The notes below the pieces were generated by a model. The model saw nothing but the letters and a program-made list of their open reading frames with translations, did no database searches and was not told the origin of the DNA. A DNA stretch of 64,000 nucleotides, taken from assembly GCA_964391885.1 (NCBI GenBank), contig CAYMNU010000075.1:1-64000 (forward strand). Direction: 5' to 3'. This DNA comes from CAYMNU01 sp964391885 (GTDB lineage Archaea > Altiarchaeota > Altiarchaeia > JAFGQM01). Below, one piece after another: positions 48,346 to 57,417 of this stretch. The stretch's first letter is position 1. Each line of letters starts with the position of its first letter. The translations under genes and the position numbers were made by a program.

Positions 48346-49584
48346 TCACCGGTTTAGGTGCCCCATCTTCTTCTTTTTAGTCTCTAGATACTTCTCATTA
48401 TGTTTGTTGCTTGGTAGGCAGATAGGCTCCCTCCTGACTGCCCTGAGTCCATATCCTCCCAATCCAATAATCTTCCTAGGATTGTTCGTCATAAGCCTTA
48501 TCGACGCAAGTCCCAAGTCGCGCAGTATCTGCGCACCTGCTCCATAATCCCTTAAATCATCTTCATATCCGAGTGCATGGTTTGCCTCGACTGTGTCCAT
48601 ACCCTTGTCTTGAAGGGCATAAGCCTTTATCTTTTCACCCAGTCCGATGCCCCTTCCCTCCTGGCGCATGTAAAGCAGAACTCCACATTCCTCTTCTTCT
48701 ATCCTCCTGAGAGCCTCTGCCAGTTGCCCCCCACAGTCACAGCGCAGAGAGCCTAAAATATCACCAGTCAAACATTCCGAGTGAACCCTAACCAGCACAT
48801 TTTCCTTTCCTTGCACTTCACCCTTCACCAATGCCACGTGCTCCATTCCGTCGGCGTGCGATTTGTATGCGATTATCTTGAAATTTCCATATCTTGAGGG
48901 GAGCTCCGCCTCCCCAATTCTCTCTACAAGAGGCTCTTTCTCAGCGCCTATATACGTTTTGTCGTGCTTCAGCCTGTATTTTATCAAGTCTTCTATGGAT
49001 ACTATCCTCAAATTGTGCTTTTTTGCAAATATTTCCAGCTGTGGCAGCCTTGCCATAGTCCCGTCGTCATTCATTATCTCGCATATGAGGCCTGCGGGAG
49101 CAAGCCCGGCTAGCCTTGCTAAGTCGACACTGGCTTCGGTATGGCCTGCCCTCGTCAGAACGCCGCCTTCTCTCGCACGCAGCGGGAAGATGTGCCCGGG
49201 CCTGCAAAAGTCGCCGGGCTTTGCGTTAGGGTCTAGGAATTTTCTAACAGTCACGGCCCTATCATGGGCAGAGATGCCTGTCGTGGTCCCATCCTTGGCA
49301 TCTATCGAGACTGTGAAAGCAGTCCCCTTCTTGTCTGTATTCTTTTTGACCATGGGTTCTATATTAAGCTCCCTCATCCTTGTGCCGGTGGCTGCAAGGC
49401 AGATTAAGCCGCGCCCCTCCTTAGCCATGAAATTTACTGCTTCAGGTCCGACTTTGGCAGCAACTATCACAAGGTCGCCCTCATTTTCCCTATTCTCGTC
49501 GTCGACGACTATGACGAATTTACCCTCCCTGATATCTTCAATAGCGTTTTCTATAGTATCCATATTGCCTATTCCATCCAACAT
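48346..49584 (-). CDS. ribBA: Bifunctional DHBP synthase/GTP cyclohydrolase II
   Basis: A 412-residue fusion. The RibB domain (1-210) has VVDDENRENEGDLV, MAKEGRGLICL, TAFTVSIDAKDGTTTGISAHDRA and RAGHTEASVDLARLAG. The RibA domain (from 220) has the zinc site in SECLTGDILGSLRCDCGGQL and ends with RQEGRGIGL and NNPRKI. Both halves look intact. It supplies the two riboflavin precursors from ribulose-5-phosphate and GTP. Archaea normally use GTP cyclohydrolase III (ArfA) and a separate RibB, so this is bacterial in type. The internal start at Met8 is possible. Confidence 0.96.
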   Translation of the reverse strand: MLDGIGNMDTIENAIEDIREGKFVIVVDDENRENEGDLVIVAAKVGPEAVNFMAKEGRGLICLAATGTRMRELNIEPMVKKNTDKKGTAFTVSIDAKDGTTTGISAHDRAVTVRKFLDPNAKPGDFCRPGHIFPLRAREGGVLTRAGHTEASVDLARLAGLAPAGLICEIMNDDGTMARLPQLEIFAKKHNLRIVSIEDLIKYRLKHDKTYIGAEKEPLVERIGEAELPSRYGNFKIIAYKSHADGMEHVALVKGEVQGKENVLVRVHSECLTGDILGSLRCDCGGQLAEALRRIEEEECGVLLYMRQEGRGIGLGEKIKAYALQDKGMDTVEANHALGYEDDLRDYGAGAQILRDLGLASIRLMTNNPRKIIGLGGYGLRAVRREPICLPSNKHNEKYLETKKKKMGHLNR

Positions 49585-49589
49585 GTTCC

Positions 49590-50678
49590 TTACTTGGTAT
49601 ATCCAATCAGCAAGAAATCCTCGCCCAGCTGTTTCATCTCCACCCTCTCCAACCTGAGCGCATCCTTTATAGTGCTTACCCCTCTCCCCTTTATAGAAGC
49701 GCCAGCACCGCCTATGACCGTCGGCGCGATGAAGAGCATGACTTTGTCGACTATCCCTTCGTCAAAGGCCGAGCCAAGAAGATCCCCGCCACCCTCTATC
49801 ATTATAGATGTTATTTCTTCCCCCCCTAGCTCCCTTATGAGCTTCTTAAGGCTTATCCTCCCATTTTTAGAATGGGACATCCTTACATCAATGCCCCTAG
49901 CTTTCATTGCGTTGGCCTTGCCCAGTGGAGCCTGGTCGGTAGTGATTATTATGGTGTCCGCATCCTCACTTAAAATACGCGCAGTTGAAGGAGTCCTCAG
50001 CTTCGGGTCTATTATTATCCGTATGGGGTTATTAGCTCCCGGCAGCCTCGCAGTCAATTCTGGGTCGTCTGCTATCACCGTCCCAACGCCCACCATGACA
50101 GCGTCCACCTGCGAGCGCAGCTCATGCACAGCTCTTCTTGCTTCTTCGCCGGTAATCCACTTCGAGCTGCCGTCTGCAGCCGACATCTTGCCGTCTGCCG
50201 AGAGCGCAGCCTTTGCTATGACGAATGGTTCTCCAGTGCTTATGTACTTGTCATACATCTCGTTCATCTTTTGCGATTCTGATTCTAAGATCCCTAAATT
50301 AGTTTCTATACCCGCTCTGCATAGCATAGCAAGCCCCTTTCCCGAGACTTTTGGATTTGGGTCCTCGCGCGCAACCACCACCCTTCCGAGACCCTCTTCA
50401 ACTATCCTGTCCGCGCATGGTGGCGTCCTGCCGCGATGCGCACAAGGCTCGAGTGTGACATACATAGTCGCGCCGGATATGTTCTCTCCATGCTCCTTTG
50501 CGTCCTCGATAGCGGCTATCTCGGCGTGCATGCAGCCAGCTTTCTCATGAAAACCCCTTCCAATTATTTTACCGTTCTTCACTATTAAACAGCCTACTGC
50601 AGGGTTGGGCGCGGTCCTTCCTAAGCCCCTTCTCGCTAATTCCAGCGCTTCGCGCATATAGTCTTCGTCAGAAAGCAT
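49590..50678 (-). CDS. ribD: Bifunctional riboflavin deaminase/reductase
   Basis: A 362-residue bacterial-type fusion. The deaminase domain (about 1-145) has the zinc ligands HAEIAAIEDA and EPCAHRGRTPPCADR; the reductase domain (about 150-362) has KAALSADGKMSA, SKWITGEEARR, GVGTVIADDPELTAR and IMIEGGGDLLGSAF. It converts the RibA product in two steps. Archaea more often have a stand-alone reductase (ArfC type) and an unidentified deaminase. It is six bases before ribBA on the same strand. Divergent to the DHPS-like gene. Confidence 0.96.
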   Translation of the reverse strand: MLSDEDYMREALELARRGLGRTAPNPAVGCLIVKNGKIIGRGFHEKAGCMHAEIAAIEDAKEHGENISGATMYVTLEPCAHRGRTPPCADRIVEEGLGRVVVAREDPNPKVSGKGLAMLCRAGIETNLGILESESQKMNEMYDKYISTGEPFVIAKAALSADGKMSAADGSSKWITGEEARRAVHELRSQVDAVMVGVGTVIADDPELTARLPGANNPIRIIIDPKLRTPSTARILSEDADTIIITTDQAPLGKANAMKARGIDVRMSHSKNGRISLKKLIRELGGEEITSIMIEGGGDLLGSAFDEGIVDKVMLFIAPTVIGGAGASIKGRGVSTIKDALRLERVEMKQLGEDFLLIGYTK

Positions 50679-50742
50679 TGCTTATATTCCGGCGTTGAAC
50701 TCAAAAACACCCTGTTTTTCTTTTTTGTTTCTAGAAAGAAGC

Positions 50743-52191
50743 GTGGAGAAACTGCTTCTTGTTACCGGAAGACTCGCCGAGAACGAGGTGCGCGCAGCGG
50801 CAAAGAGGATAGGGGCAGACTTTCTTGTACTCCCTGTCAGCGTAGCCCAGTTTATGAGCACAAGGCTTGCAGCAGGAGAAATTAAGCGCCTTAAAATCAA
50901 TTATGATAAAATAATACTTCCCGGCCTTGTGCGCTTTGACGCCTCCGAGCTTGAAAAAGAAATAGGCATCCCCTGCTTCAAAGGCCCGAAACAGCTGTCG
51001 GACCTCCCCGGGTTGTTTAACAAAGGCACTCTATTCTCTGGGAATAACCAACCAGACAAAGACGGCAAGGCAGAGCTTGCTCGCTCTTTATCGGCGGCGG
51101 AGAAGAAAAAAGCTGTTTTCAGCATAGGCAAGCTTAAGATAGGTCCCGCTCATCCCCCGCGCATAATCGCTGAGATAGTCGATGCCCCTCCATTGAGCGA
51201 CAAGGCTGTTCTGGAGAGGACAGAGTATTACCTAAAGAGCGGGGCAGACATTATCGATGTCGGCGCCATAGCAGGTGAAGACAATTCCCAAAGGCTTGCT
51301 GAGATAGTACACATGCTCAAAAAGAGCGTGGATGCGCCCATATCCATCGATTCATTAAACCCTGCGGAAATCAATGCATGCATCGATGCCGGGGTGGATC
51401 TTGTCCTTAGCCTCTGCGCCAGTAACCTTTCCGCTGTCAAAAATTCGGACGACACAACCTATGTTTTTATACCCGACGAGGAAAGCGCGTTGGATGGAAT
51501 TATTGAAAAGGCACAGGCCATGGGATTCAAAAAATTAATTGCAGACCCCATATTACATCCTCCATTCAGAATCGCGGAATCGCTCTGTGATTATACTTTA
51601 TTTAGGAAATCCGGCGACCTGCCCCTGCTCATGGGCGCAAGCAATGTGGTGGAGCTAATGGACATGGATTCCATAGGCATAAACGGCCTGCTTGCTGCCC
51701 TTGCCACTGAGCTCGCTGTCTCCCTAGTCCTCATAACAGAAAACAGCGAGAAGACGAGGGGCTCGGTAAGAGAAATGCGCAGGGCTCTTGACATGTGCTT
51801 CCTGGCCAAAGAGAAGGGTGCACTGCCCAAGGACTTGGCAATAAACCTGCTCCTTGCAAAGGCGAAAAACAAGGGAGACCCCTTTGAGCTTCCGGATATT
51901 GAGGTCATATCCGCCGAGCCGAAAGGCGATTTCATCCCAGACCCTGAGGGCCACTTTAGGATATCTGTAGATTTCGATAAGAATATGATAGTAGCGGTGC
52001 ACTACAAGGGCAAGTGCAGGCATCTCATCCAGGGCGAAAGCGCGGAATCCGTCTCAAAATCGATAATCGAGAAAGGTATTATCTCGCGCATGGACCATGC
52101 TGCATATTTAGGGCGGGAGCTGCAGAAGGCAGAAGAGTGCTTAAGGCTGAAGAAGGGATATTTTCAAGACGAATGCTTCAAGGGCTTGTGA
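50743..52191 (+). CDS. Dihydropteroate synthase-like protein (archaeal TIGR00284 type)
   Basis: A 482-residue protein read from GTG 50743 (family N-termini begin xKILLVTGRLAE; an earlier ATG at 50695 adds 16 unlikely residues). An N-terminal Rossmann-like part is followed by a TIM-barrel DHPS domain (about 140-350: IIAEIVDAPPLSDK, YYLKSGADIIDVGAIAG, SIDSLNPAEINACIDAGVDLVLS, LADPILHPPF as LIADPILHPPF). A C-terminal archaeal extension completes it. Homologues have been discussed in relation to methanopterin biosynthesis. It shares its divergent promoter region with ribD. Confidence 0.85.
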   Translation: MEKLLLVTGRLAENEVRAAAKRIGADFLVLPVSVAQFMSTRLAAGEIKRLKINYDKIILPGLVRFDASELEKEIGIPCFKGPKQLSDLPGLFNKGTLFSGNNQPDKDGKAELARSLSAAEKKKAVFSIGKLKIGPAHPPRIIAEIVDAPPLSDKAVLERTEYYLKSGADIIDVGAIAGEDNSQRLAEIVHMLKKSVDAPISIDSLNPAEINACIDAGVDLVLSLCASNLSAVKNSDDTTYVFIPDEESALDGIIEKAQAMGFKKLIADPILHPPFRIAESLCDYTLFRKSGDLPLLMGASNVVELMDMDSIGINGLLAALATELAVSLVLITENSEKTRGSVREMRRALDMCFLAKEKGALPKDLAINLLLAKAKNKGDPFELPDIEVISAEPKGDFIPDPEGHFRISVDFDKNMIVAVHYKGKCRHLIQGESAESVSKSIIEKGIISRMDHAAYLGRELQKAEECLRLKKGYFQDECFKGL

Positions 52192-52460
52192 ACCAAGGAC
52201 TTTTCGATTATCATTATCGCCAAGAAAATCGACAGTATCAAAATGAGCATCGCACTGGCGTTTGTTTCTTGCACGCTCAGCACGCCCATATTACCAAGTC
52301 CTAAGATGAGGATTAAAGCCGTGGCGACTGATATTATATATAAAAGCTCAAGAAGCTTCTTGTGCCCGTGGGGCATCTCAAAATGGAGCGGGTCGGGAAT
52401 GCTGCTAAACAGTTCCTTAATCGCATGGTTGAAATTCCCTTCAGATTTTTTCTCCATCAT
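52164..52460 (-). CDS. Small membrane protein, unknown
   Basis: A 98-residue protein from Met7 (52460) of a slightly longer open frame. A basic/acidic N-terminus (MMEKKSEGNFNHAIKELFSS) is followed by a His-rich segment (DPLHFEMPHGHKKLLEL) and two helices (about 40-60 and 71-91). It converges with the DHPS-like gene and overlaps its 3' end, and its start overlaps ilvE's end. No family recognised. Confidence 0.55.
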   Translation of the reverse strand: MMEKKSEGNFNHAIKELFSSIPDPLHFEMPHGHKKLLELLYIISVATALILILGLGNMGVLSVQETNASAMLILILSIFLAIMIIEKSLVHKPLKHSS

Positions 52461-53316
52461 TCTCGCGTAATTTCGCAAACTCTGCCATCAATTTCCTTGT
52501 CATATCGCCCGGCTTGCCGCTGCCTAAGGTATTATCATCCACTCGTATTATCGGTATTATCTCGGCTGCAGTTCCGGTCATGAAAGCCTCGTCCGCGCTC
52601 AGGACATCTTCCAGCTCCAGGTCGGCTTCCTCTGACTTGATGTCCAGTTCTTTGGCCATGTCCAAAACCGCGCCGCGCGTTATTCCCACAAGCGCGCCGT
52701 AGCCGACCTTCGGTGTCAAAAGCTTGCCGTTTTTTACTATGAATATGTTGTCGCCAGACCCCTCGCAGACTTTCCCCCTCGAGTCCATCATCAGGGCCTC
52801 ATCGTATCCTGCATCTATCGCTTCGACGTTGGCCAGGATGTTATTGACATAGTTGAGTGTCTTGGCCCTAGTGTCCAGCGCCTCGGGAGCTATCCTGACT
52901 GTTTTGACAGTCTTGACTTTTATTCCCTTCTCATACAAGTCGCCGTAGAGTGGCGCGAAGTTCTGGGATATGCATATTACCGTTGGCATCGGACACTTCC
53001 TTGGGTTCAATCCGAGGTCCCCGTAGCCTCGTGTAACTATTAGTCTAGTGTATGCGTCTGTAAGACTATTCTTCCTCAGGCTTTCGACGACTATCTCCGA
53101 CATCTCTTCAGGGGATGCGGGTATATTCAGGCCAATGATCCTGGCGCTTTCGTAAAGGCGGTCTATATGCTCTTTAAGCCTGAACACATTGCCGCTGTAA
53201 CAGCGTATCCCCTCAAAGACCCCGTCCCCATAGAGTAAACCATGGTCGTAAACTGAAATCTTCGCATCACCCTTTGGATACCATTTGCCGTCTATGTAAA
53301 TGAGTGGTTCTGCCAT
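52441..53316 (-). CDS. ilvE: Branched-chain amino acid aminotransferase
   Basis: A 291-residue fold-type IV PLP aminotransferase: DGKWYPKGDAKISVYDHGLLYGDGVFEGIR, the PLP-Lys region RAKTLNYVNNILA, EALMMDSRGKVCEGSGDNIFIVK, and the C-terminal segment VLSADEAFMTGTAAEI. This fits IlvE rather than D-amino acid aminotransferase. It interconverts branched-chain amino and keto acids. Start ATG 53316 is normal. Its stop overlaps the start of the small membrane protein gene. Confidence 0.93.
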   Translation of the reverse strand: MAEPLIYIDGKWYPKGDAKISVYDHGLLYGDGVFEGIRCYSGNVFRLKEHIDRLYESARIIGLNIPASPEEMSEIVVESLRKNSLTDAYTRLIVTRGYGDLGLNPRKCPMPTVICISQNFAPLYGDLYEKGIKVKTVKTVRIAPEALDTRAKTLNYVNNILANVEAIDAGYDEALMMDSRGKVCEGSGDNIFIVKNGKLLTPKVGYGALVGITRGAVLDMAKELDIKSEEADLELEDVLSADEAFMTGTAAEIIPIIRVDDNTLGSGKPGDMTRKLMAEFAKLRENDGEKI

Positions 53317-53364
53317 TGCGGTATATTTCGGATTCGGGTTAGAAAAATAAAAGAGAGTATTGGC

Positions 53365-56319
53365 CTATCCCTTAATACACACCATCGGCTTCAGGAGCGC
53401 GACCTTCTTGGCGATGCCCGAATAATGCATGACATCCACGACCTCGTTTACGTCCTTGTAGGCCCCGGGAGCCTCTTCTGCCACGCCTGCGATGCTGTGG
53501 CCTTTCACTACTATGCCCTTCTTAGCAAGCTCATCCACAAGCTGCCCGCCCTGCCACTTACCCTTGGCCTGCTGGCGCGACATGTTCCTCCCCGCCCCGT
53601 GGCAGGAGCTCCCAAAGGTCTCATCCATTCCTTCTTGGGTGCCGTGAAGTATGTAAGAGCAGGTCCCCATGGTTCCACCGATGAGCACCGGCTGGCCCAC
53701 TTCCCTATACGCTTTCGGGACCTCTTCCCTCCCAGGCCCGAAGGCGCGCGTGGCCCCTTTTCGCATGACGAGCAGCTGTTTTTCCCTGCCGTCATCCATG
53801 TGCTTTTCCAGTTTCGCAGTATTGTGGCCTACGTCATAAAGCATCTTCAGGCTTTCTTCGGGGACGCCCATAGCCTTGTTGAACGCTCTTCGCGTGAGAT
53901 GGGCAATCGCCTGGCGGTTCGCGAAAGCCGCATTGATTCCGCAGTTGACTGCTGAAAAGTATTTTTTGCCTTCCTCGCTTCCTATAGGCGCGCAGACCAG
54001 CTCCTTTTCCCTTATCGGTATTTTGTACTTTTTGCTTGCCGCATCGAGTGTCTTCAGGTAGTCGGTCCCTATCTGGTGCCCTAGTGCGCGGGAGCCGCAA
54101 TGTATTGAGACGAGAACCTGGCCTTCACTTAGGCCGTAAGCACTTGCAGCCGCACCGTCAAAGATTTTTTCGACATATTGCACTTCTAAATAATGGTTCC
54201 CGCTGCCCAGGGTCCCCACCTGCTTGAACTGCCTCTGCTTGGCTTGGCGGGAAACGTTTTCCGGAACTGCGCCGTTTACTTTTCCTCTTTCTTCTGTGAA
54301 CTCCAGGTCTTCTTTGTAACCGTAGCCGTGCTCTATAGTATACTCTGCACCATTCACAAGGACTTCGTCTATTTCATCCACCGAAAGCCTGATGTCGCCC
54401 GTGGAGCCGAGACCCGCCGGGACTGTGTCGAATAGCGCGTCTGCGAGCTCTTTTTTCTTCTTTTCGATTTCTTCGCGCATGAGGCCTGTCTTGAGAGTCC
54501 TGACGCCGCAGTTTATATCATAGCCTACTCCCGCCACGCTTATGACGCCCTCGTTTAAATCGAATGCCCCTACACCACCTATGCAGTTGGAAACAACGAA
54601 ATTATTTGCTATAAAATTATGGTCTTTATGAAGTACTGTGAAATCATAAACATCACCATCATATGGGACCTCTTTTAATTCCGTTATTTCATCCCAGACT
54701 ACTCCGCCCCTCCCCAAACCTTTTGTACACCTTTTCATATGCTCTGAGAAACGCGGGAATGAAGGCGATACGTTTGGCATTACTGCCTTCTTTTTCTTGA
54801 GTTTGAAACATACGCTTGAAATGAATCGTTCAGTCATTACGTCATTTGAGAGCCTTTCCCCTATTTTTCTATAACTCAATCCGCGTTTGAGCAATGCGGG
54901 TATTAAGACTTTAACAGCATAACTCTTTTCTTCCAGAATTCTTTGCTTGTATTTCAGATACTGTATGGAAACATTAGCTTCAAAACTCCTTTTGCTATTG
55001 TACTCAAATCCGATTTTGGACCACAAATTAATCAGGCTTTCAATCTTTGATGAAAAAACCAGCTCCAGATGCCACGAAATCTCACCCTTTGTATTAACAT
55101 GCTTTCTTCTTTTGGTTATATCGCTTCTTGTCTCAACCCCAAATTCCTTAAGCATTTTTGATAGGTCTTTTAGGAACTTCTTGCCGTTTTGAATCAAATC
55201 CCCGGATTTGTTCATCGGAAAAACAGGACAATTGAACATAGTCTCTTTCCCCTTCCTCGGGTGAGGCCTTCTCAGCTCAGCTCCAAAAAGACTTGCAAGG
55301 AAAAGCCTTTTTTGCCACAGCGGCGCCTTCATGATCCATCCAGGGACATCATAGACCTGGAAAACTTTCCTCCCCATAGGCTGCCCCAATGTTTTCAGAA
55401 GAACCATCAAGCTCGTGGCATTGACAACGAACTCTGAACTGTCGCTCTTTCTTTTGTGTAATGGGGACGGAACGTACCCAATCGCTTTTATATCCTGCCT
55501 TATTTTTTCCAAATCCTCGCCTTTTCCAGAAAACTGGATAACACCATCCCCCCTCTTCCCGATAAAATTCATTGTCCCATCTCCGAACACAAACCCCATG
55601 ATTTTTATTATGTATGGAAGTTTTGGATGGTCGTATGATAATTTCAGAAGCCCCCTTTTCTTCAATGCATGAAGATTCTGGTCAAATCCTACCTCGCCGG
55701 GAACTCTCCCCAATTTCAGTAGTGTTTTTTTGATATCCTTTTCAGAAACTATGACTGTTTTAAGCGGTTTCTCATAAGGCACACCCTCAAAGGGAAGGAC
55801 GGCCACTTCCTTCCCAATACAGAGTTTTTCCATATCGACCATCCCGTTTTTTGTAAAAAACGGGTGGTCCGCAGTTGCCATTATCCCCTTCCCGCTCTTA
55901 GTCATAAGCCTGAATACCTTGTTCCCGGCTTTAATCTTGAGAAATTTGCTGATTTTCGTTTCGGTTACTTCGATTGCCGTCTTGTCCAAAGTCTTTAGCT
56001 TCTCCCCTTTCCATACATTTTTATAATCTTTTATCGGGAGGAAATATCCAAAACCGGAAAGTACCTCTGTATCGGGATGACAGCAAAACCCATATCCCGG
56101 GTGGACGTCGCTCATAGCCAGCGAGGCTTTTTGTATGCCAGGCAAACAAGCGACATTTTCTATTTGTTTTAGCGCGTTCCACTCCTTGCCTGCAGCTACA
56201 TCGTCCGTCAGGTGTTTGATGATTTTCTCGTCGCCGTAGATTCGCCCCGGGACCAGCATATCGCCTTTTTTGGGAATCTCCCAGCGGTATTTGTCCAGTT
56301 TCCTAATCTTGATACCCAT
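53365..56319 (-). CDS. rtcB: RtcB RNA ligase precursor with intein
   Basis: A 984-residue precursor: N-extein (1-78), intein (79-578) and C-extein (579-984). The spliced product is 484 residues, the normal RtcB size. Extein motifs include DVHPGYGF at the junction, YDINCGVR with metal-binding Asp and Cys, the HCGSRALGHQIG region and CHGAGRNMSR with the catalytic GMP-linked His. RtcB joins tRNA exon halves and repairs RNA with 2',3'-cyclic phosphate ends, using GTP and Mn. The start is ATG 56319, sharing its base with the methyltransferase stop; the codon before it, GTG, is a poorer choice. Archease, its activator, is in the same operon. Confidence 0.95.
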   Translation of the reverse strand: MGIKIRKLDKYRWEIPKKGDMLVPGRIYGDEKIIKHLTDDVAAGKEWNALKQIENVACLPGIQKASLAMSDVHPGYGFCCHPDTEVLSGFGYFLPIKDYKNVWKGEKLKTLDKTAIEVTETKISKFLKIKAGNKVFRLMTKSGKGIMATADHPFFTKNGMVDMEKLCIGKEVAVLPFEGVPYEKPLKTVIVSEKDIKKTLLKLGRVPGEVGFDQNLHALKKRGLLKLSYDHPKLPYIIKIMGFVFGDGTMNFIGKRGDGVIQFSGKGEDLEKIRQDIKAIGYVPSPLHKRKSDSSEFVVNATSLMVLLKTLGQPMGRKVFQVYDVPGWIMKAPLWQKRLFLASLFGAELRRPHPRKGKETMFNCPVFPMNKSGDLIQNGKKFLKDLSKMLKEFGVETRSDITKRRKHVNTKGEISWHLELVFSSKIESLINLWSKIGFEYNSKRSFEANVSIQYLKYKQRILEEKSYAVKVLIPALLKRGLSYRKIGERLSNDVMTERFISSVCFKLKKKKAVMPNVSPSFPRFSEHMKRCTKGLGRGGVVWDEITELKEVPYDGDVYDFTVLHKDHNFIANNFVVSNCIGGVGAFDLNEGVISVAGVGYDINCGVRTLKTGLMREEIEKKKKELADALFDTVPAGLGSTGDIRLSVDEIDEVLVNGAEYTIEHGYGYKEDLEFTEERGKVNGAVPENVSRQAKQRQFKQVGTLGSGNHYLEVQYVEKIFDGAAASAYGLSEGQVLVSIHCGSRALGHQIGTDYLKTLDAASKKYKIPIREKELVCAPIGSEEGKKYFSAVNCGINAAFANRQAIAHLTRRAFNKAMGVPEESLKMLYDVGHNTAKLEKHMDDGREKQLLVMRKGATRAFGPGREEVPKAYREVGQPVLIGGTMGTCSYILHGTQEGMDETFGSSCHGAGRNMSRQQAKGKWQGGQLVDELAKKGIVVKGHSIAGVAEEAPGAYKDVNEVVDVMHYSGIAKKVALLKPMVCIKG
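54586..56085 (-). mobile_element. 500-residue RtcB intein with LAGLIDADG endonuclease
   Basis: The intein begins at Cys (CCHPDTEV; Cys1, Asp5, Thr6 pattern) after extein GF and ends FIANNFVVSN before extein Cys+1 (CIGGVG). Block B is TADHPFF. LAGLIDADG-type motifs are IMGFVFGDGT and FLASLFGAEL. Block F/G contains YDFTVLHKDHNFIANNF. The penultimate residue is Ser, not the usual His, so Asn cyclisation may be slower or use another residue. The Cys following the site replaces the Pro found at this place in homologues such as Pyrococcus. Confidence 0.92.
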
Positions 56320-56960
56320 CACTTCACCTTCGTGTAAACCAAAAGCCTAAGCCCCTCATGCCAGGGGGTGCTCTCCAATGGCTCATGCTCTTTAAGCACT
56401 TTCAAAAGCTTTCTATCCGGTAACCTGTGCTCAGTCTTTACAAGCCTAAACTCCCCCCCACCAAGGTTCTCTGGAACCTGACCTATTTTTGGATGGGGTG
56501 CCAAGACTACGAATTTGCCTCCCCTTGAAAGGAGTTTAGCGGCTGCATTTGTGCTCATATTCACATCCTTTATTGTCGGCATCAAGCTGTAGTAATGGGT
56601 GAACCTCCCATGTAGCATTTCCGGTCTCAATGCATCCGGCACGCCTCCCCCATAATCCATATGCGCGCCATCTACCCCATGCTTCCGTGCTTCATTTATG
56701 ACTTCTTGATTGCTGTCGACTCCTAAATAGCTCCCAAAAGGCTTCCTTCCCTGGCGCTCCCTGGCCCGTCTGTAAAGCATACCCGCCCCACAGCCTTCAT
56801 CGAACACATGAGAATTCGAATCAGCTCCGGAAGCCTCCAATACCCAGTCATATATTTGTGCCATATGCCTCGACGGGGCGACCTCTCTTGCAAAGTGGAC
56901 AGGACCTTTGGGTCTCTTTCTTACAGTACTTTTAATCCTCCGCAGGAATCTCCCGACCAT
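56319..56960 (-). CDS. SAM-dependent methyltransferase
   Basis: A 213-residue Rossmann-fold methyltransferase. Motif I is VFDEGCGAGML, motif II DSNQEVI, and a DYGGGVPDAL acidic loop follows. The N-terminus is Arg/Lys-rich (GRFLRRIKSTVRKRPKG). The start is taken at ATG 56960 after the archease stop. It sits between archease and rtcB, joined by short overlaps, which suggests that it acts on RNA in the same pathway, but the substrate cannot be read off. Confidence 0.8.
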   Translation of the reverse strand: MVGRFLRRIKSTVRKRPKGPVHFAREVAPSRHMAQIYDWVLEASGADSNSHVFDEGCGAGMLYRRARERQGRKPFGSYLGVDSNQEVINEARKHGVDGAHMDYGGGVPDALRPEMLHGRFTHYYSLMPTIKDVNMSTNAAAKLLSRGGKFVVLAPHPKIGQVPENLGGGEFRLVKTEHRLPDRKLLKVLKEHEPLESTPWHEGLRLLVYTKVK

Positions 56961-56962
56961 TT

Positions 56963-57379
56963 TTATATGTCCAGCACGCACTGAATGTGATGCTCTCCAA
57001 ACACTTGCTTGTACTTCAAGCCCGAGTAAGTGGCAGCCTTGACCTCGGTCTTGAAGTTCTGCTCGGGCTTCATTTCATCACCATAAGCCTCACCCTTTAA
57101 TGTGAAAGTCTCACCCTCACTGATATTGACTTTGAACTTGGAAAAGACCATGCCCTTAATGTCCTTCTGTGCGAGCAGAGAATTCAGCCACTCGATGAAA
57201 AGAGTATCTAAAGCATCGGCCCCGACATTGACTTCAACCTTCTTCCTCGGCTCGACCTTCTCGACATCCACCATAACCCCGAATATGGCTTTCGCTCCCT
57301 CTTCAAAGGCCTGCTCGCGAGTATTGCCCATGGCTAATATACCTATATCGGCTTCGTGATCGAGATATTGATATGACAT
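56963..57379 (-). CDS. Archease
   Basis: A 138-residue archease, activator of the RtcB ligase. Family motifs are YLDHEADIGI, ALDTLFIEWLNSLLA and the terminal VKAATYSGLKYKQ...HHIQCVLDI with acidic C-terminus. It speeds RtcB guanylylation and lets it use alternative nucleotides. It is the first gene of the archease-methyltransferase-rtcB operon. Confidence 0.96.
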   Translation of the reverse strand: MSYQYLDHEADIGILAMGNTREQAFEEGAKAIFGVMVDVEKVEPRKKVEVNVGADALDTLFIEWLNSLLAQKDIKGMVFSKFKVNISEGETFTLKGEAYGDEMKPEQNFKTEVKAATYSGLKYKQVFGEHHIQCVLDI

Positions 57380-57417
57380 GAGAGAATTAGAACATTTGAA
57401 GTTAAAATCTCAAAAGC

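Noticed and set aside
56317..56322. GTG at 56322 as the RtcB start
   Set aside because: ATG at 56319 overlaps the upstream stop as TGATG, the coupling used elsewhere in this operon, and matches the family N-terminus.
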